From Paenibacillus sp. SZ31 (lineage in GTDB: Bacteria > Bacillota > Bacilli > Paenibacillales > Paenibacillaceae), in NCBI RefSeq assembly GCF_012912005.1, contig NZ_JABBEA010000009.1:176665-240664 (forward strand): a stretch of DNA of 64,000 bases. Reading direction: 5' to 3'. Below are positions 62,540 through 64,000 of the stretch, in pieces (position 1 is the first letter of the stretch; every line of letters begins with the position of its first letter). The notes beneath the pieces were generated by a model that was not told the origin of the DNA, did not search any database, and saw only the letters and a program-made list of their open reading frames with translations. The translations under genes were made by a program, and so were the position numbers.

Positions 62540-62661
62540 GAAAAATGCTCCTATCGTATGAGTAGTATCGGACCTGGAAAAGAAGGAAACTTCAGTCTGG
62601 ATGTAGAATTACATTATAACTGACTTGGCGCTTATCTGCCATGAAATGTATGGAGGGAATC

Positions 62662-63540
62662 GTGGAATTAAAGAACCTTGCTTTTTTGTCCGAACAGTCG
62701 GAAGAGACGGGGGCAGTTGGGGCTATCGCTTATTCCCACCCGGGAGAGCGATTCCACGGCTCCCTAGTTCAAGATTTTGAATTATTAGTACTTGTTGTTC
62801 ATAATGATGACCAATTGAAGTCGACGGTAGGACATTACAGATATGGTGATCTTCGTTATCAAATGATCTATGCGAGCCGTCATGAGTTACAGAGTAGTGT
62901 CGTTACCGGGAATCATAATAATCTCACCCAGTGTCTGATTGAAGGTGAGATTATCTGGGAAGCGGACAGCACCTTAAGTGATTTACGAGAAGAACTGTCG
63001 TCCTTTGGGACAGAATTGCGTGAACAGAAGCTGCTTCATGAATTCACCAGTTTCTTGAGAATGTATGTGGAGGCCAAGCGTCATATCCAGGAAGGGCATG
63101 TTGTAGACGCCTACTACAATGTATTAGAGGCTCTGGGAAACTGGGCAAGAATTGTATTGATTGAACAGGGGATATACCCGGATCATGCCGTCTGGACTCA
63201 TGTACAGAATCTGGATCGTGCTTTGTGGAAACTGTATCAGGAGCTTACCGTAAGCTCCGAGACGCTGGAGCAGCGAGTAGAGCTTGTCCTGCTTGCCTGT
63301 GAGTTTTCCGTAATGTCCAAAATGAGTGAATGTTCAGAACTGCTGCTGCGTGTGTTAAGAAGTCGCAAGGAGCCGTGGAGCATGAATGAACTTGTTCATC
63401 ATCCGCAGTTAAGATTTGTTCGAGAAGATCTGCCTTTGGTTATACGCAAGCTGGTCTTTCGTTCTATTGTAAAAGAATCTGCAGGATGGCCATCGATCGG
63501 AGGAGAGGGCCGAGAAATTCGGTATTGGATTGAGGCATAA
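62662..63540 (+). CDS. ygxA: Nucleotidyltransferase-like protein (YgxA-like)
   Basis: A 292-residue cytosolic protein. The N-terminal part (VGAIAYSHPGERFHGSLVQDFELLVLVV) resembles a nucleotidyltransferase fold with a degenerate active site. The helical rest (VEAKRHIQEGHVVDAYYNVLEALGNWARI) matches the YgxA family, whose role is not known. The GTG at 62662 is favoured by GGAGGG five bases before; an ATG at 62641 is the alternative. Position before an rRNA operon repeats the B. subtilis order. Confidence 0.78.
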   Translation: MELKNLAFLSEQSEETGAVGAIAYSHPGERFHGSLVQDFELLVLVVHNDDQLKSTVGHYRYGDLRYQMIYASRHELQSSVVTGNHNNLTQCLIEGEIIWEADSTLSDLREELSSFGTELREQKLLHEFTSFLRMYVEAKRHIQEGHVVDAYYNVLEALGNWARIVLIEQGIYPDHAVWTHVQNLDRALWKLYQELTVSSETLEQRVELVLLACEFSVMSKMSECSELLLRVLRSRKEPWSMNELVHHPQLRFVREDLPLVIRKLVFRSIVKESAGWPSIGGEGREIRYWIEA

Positions 63541-63575
63541 TCTTCTCCAATAGCTTGGCATTATATGGATCACAT

Positions 63576-63603
63576 AAGGGAGGGGAAACCTTCCTTTTTT
63601 GTT
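63576..63603 (+). terminator. Terminator after ygxA
   Basis: AAGGGAGG pairs with CCTTCCTT around GGAAA, followed by T residues. Confidence 0.75.
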
Positions 63604-63627
63604 TGTTTAATAATTTATAAAAAAATG

Positions 63628-63657
63628 TTGACTCTCATTCGTGATATATGATACATT
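63628..63657 (+). promoter_or_regulatory. rRNA operon promoter P1
   Basis: TTGACT and TACATT are 18 bases apart in very A/T-rich DNA upstream of the rRNA leader. Confidence 0.6.
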
Positions 63658-63757
63658 ATATTTCGTTCCTCAAACGAGCTTATCGCCAACAAACGATAAA
63701 TTCTTCAGAGGAAAAGTGGAGAACTAAAGCTTCAAAAAAAGAAAACAAAAAAAGTTC

Positions 63758-63787
63758 TTGACGAAAACAAACGAAATGTGTTACATT
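63758..63787 (+). promoter_or_regulatory. rRNA operon promoter P2
   Basis: TTGACG and TACATT (63782-63787) are 18 bases apart, following an A-rich UP-like tract. The tandem arrangement 130 bases after P1 is typical of Firmicutes rrn operons. Confidence 0.75.
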
Positions 63788-64000
63788 ATTTAAGTCGCCG
63801 CCGAAACTTGGTTGAGACGAAAGAAGAGTAAAACAAATCGTGTTTGATCTTTGAAAACTGAACAACGAGTGAGTAAACATTCTGCTTGCAGAATGAACGC
63901 GAAAGTTTGAGACAAGCCTTGGTTTGAATCGACTGGAGCACAAATGAGATTTTTAATCTCGTCAGATTCAAAATGAGCTTATCGCTCTTTTCAATACTTT
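63788..64000 (+). other. Leader region of an rRNA operon (16S gene lies beyond the window)
   Basis: The segment contains the antitermination-like GATCTTTGAAAACTGAACAA block typical of Bacillales rRNA leaders, then a structured GC-poor stretch. The 16S start motif itself is not reached, so the rRNA gene is inferred, not seen. Confidence 0.75.

Noticed and set aside
63680..63971. Minus-strand open frames in the rRNA leader region
   Set aside because: They lie across tandem rRNA promoters and leader sequence and show no coding features.
1..64000. CRISPR arrays, tRNA genes, transposases, integrases or phage genes
   Set aside because: I found no regularly spaced direct repeats, cloverleaf sequences or mobile-element proteins on either strand.

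Overview
The window reads as chromosomal DNA from a spore-forming, low-to-mid GC Firmicute, most likely Paenibacillus. This rests on SLH-domain and LPXTG surface proteins, strong AAGGAGG-type ribosome sites with frequent TTG/GTG starts, an L-box lysine riboswitch, YyaC, GatCAB, PerR and a complete SigB partner-switching locus. I see no phage, insertion sequence, CRISPR array or tRNA. An rRNA operon promoter region closes the window; the 16S gene itself would start just beyond base 64000.

Layout. 1-8.0 kb is cell-surface material: the 3' part of an SLH protein, a secreted transglutaminase-like protein, and a 1508-residue Cna-type LPQTG adhesin facing a sortase across a shared terminator. 8.2-11.5 kb holds a dispersed-repeat-like element, lysP under a lysine riboswitch, and a CvfC-type HEAT protein. 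11.7-16.1 kb holds an OmpR-type response regulator divergent from a large PAS-containing histidine kinase. 16.2-20.1 kb is a cytochrome bd oxidase operon (a 34-residue membrane peptide, cydA, cydB, a CydS-like small subunit) followed by a metallo-beta-lactamase-fold hydrolase. 20.1-24.2 kb holds a second repeat-like element, an ABC-F ATPase, a CDF metal exporter and small proteins.

The central block, 24.2-39.4 kb, is the most coherent system. A PP2C phosphatase with an N-terminal receiver, a multi-receiver hybrid kinase, a CheR-type methyltransferase and a second hybrid kinase precede rsbV-rsbW-sigB. The first three resemble the RsbY-RsbK-RsbM input module known from Bacillus cereus; the second hybrid kinase is extra. 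Around this locus, small stress and membrane genes (DUF1328, DUF948, YflT-like, GlsB/YeaQ-like, PAP2) and rsbV itself carry upstream sites of the form GTTTNN-N14-GGGTWA or close variants. This suggests that the regulator and part of its regulon are clustered, with positive autoregulation through the rsbV promoter.

39.4-52.5 kb is mixed housekeeping and accessory DNA: asparaginase, pirin, YfkK-like protein, YyaC, an alpha/beta hydrolase, a DUF6483-like protein, a methyltransferase, an O-antigen-ligase-like membrane protein with a strikingly GC-rich core, a DedA/thioredoxin/MBL operon, and several small unknown genes. 52.7-56 kb is gatCAB. 56-60 kb holds a GNAT enzyme, an MgtC-like protein and two membrane/envelope genes. 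59.4-64 kb keeps the perR-ygzB-ygxA-rrn neighbourhood known from Bacillus subtilis, here with a GH18 glycosidase inserted after perR.

Start codons were chosen by ribosome-binding-site spacing. Family names come from motifs and remembered homologues, not from database searches.
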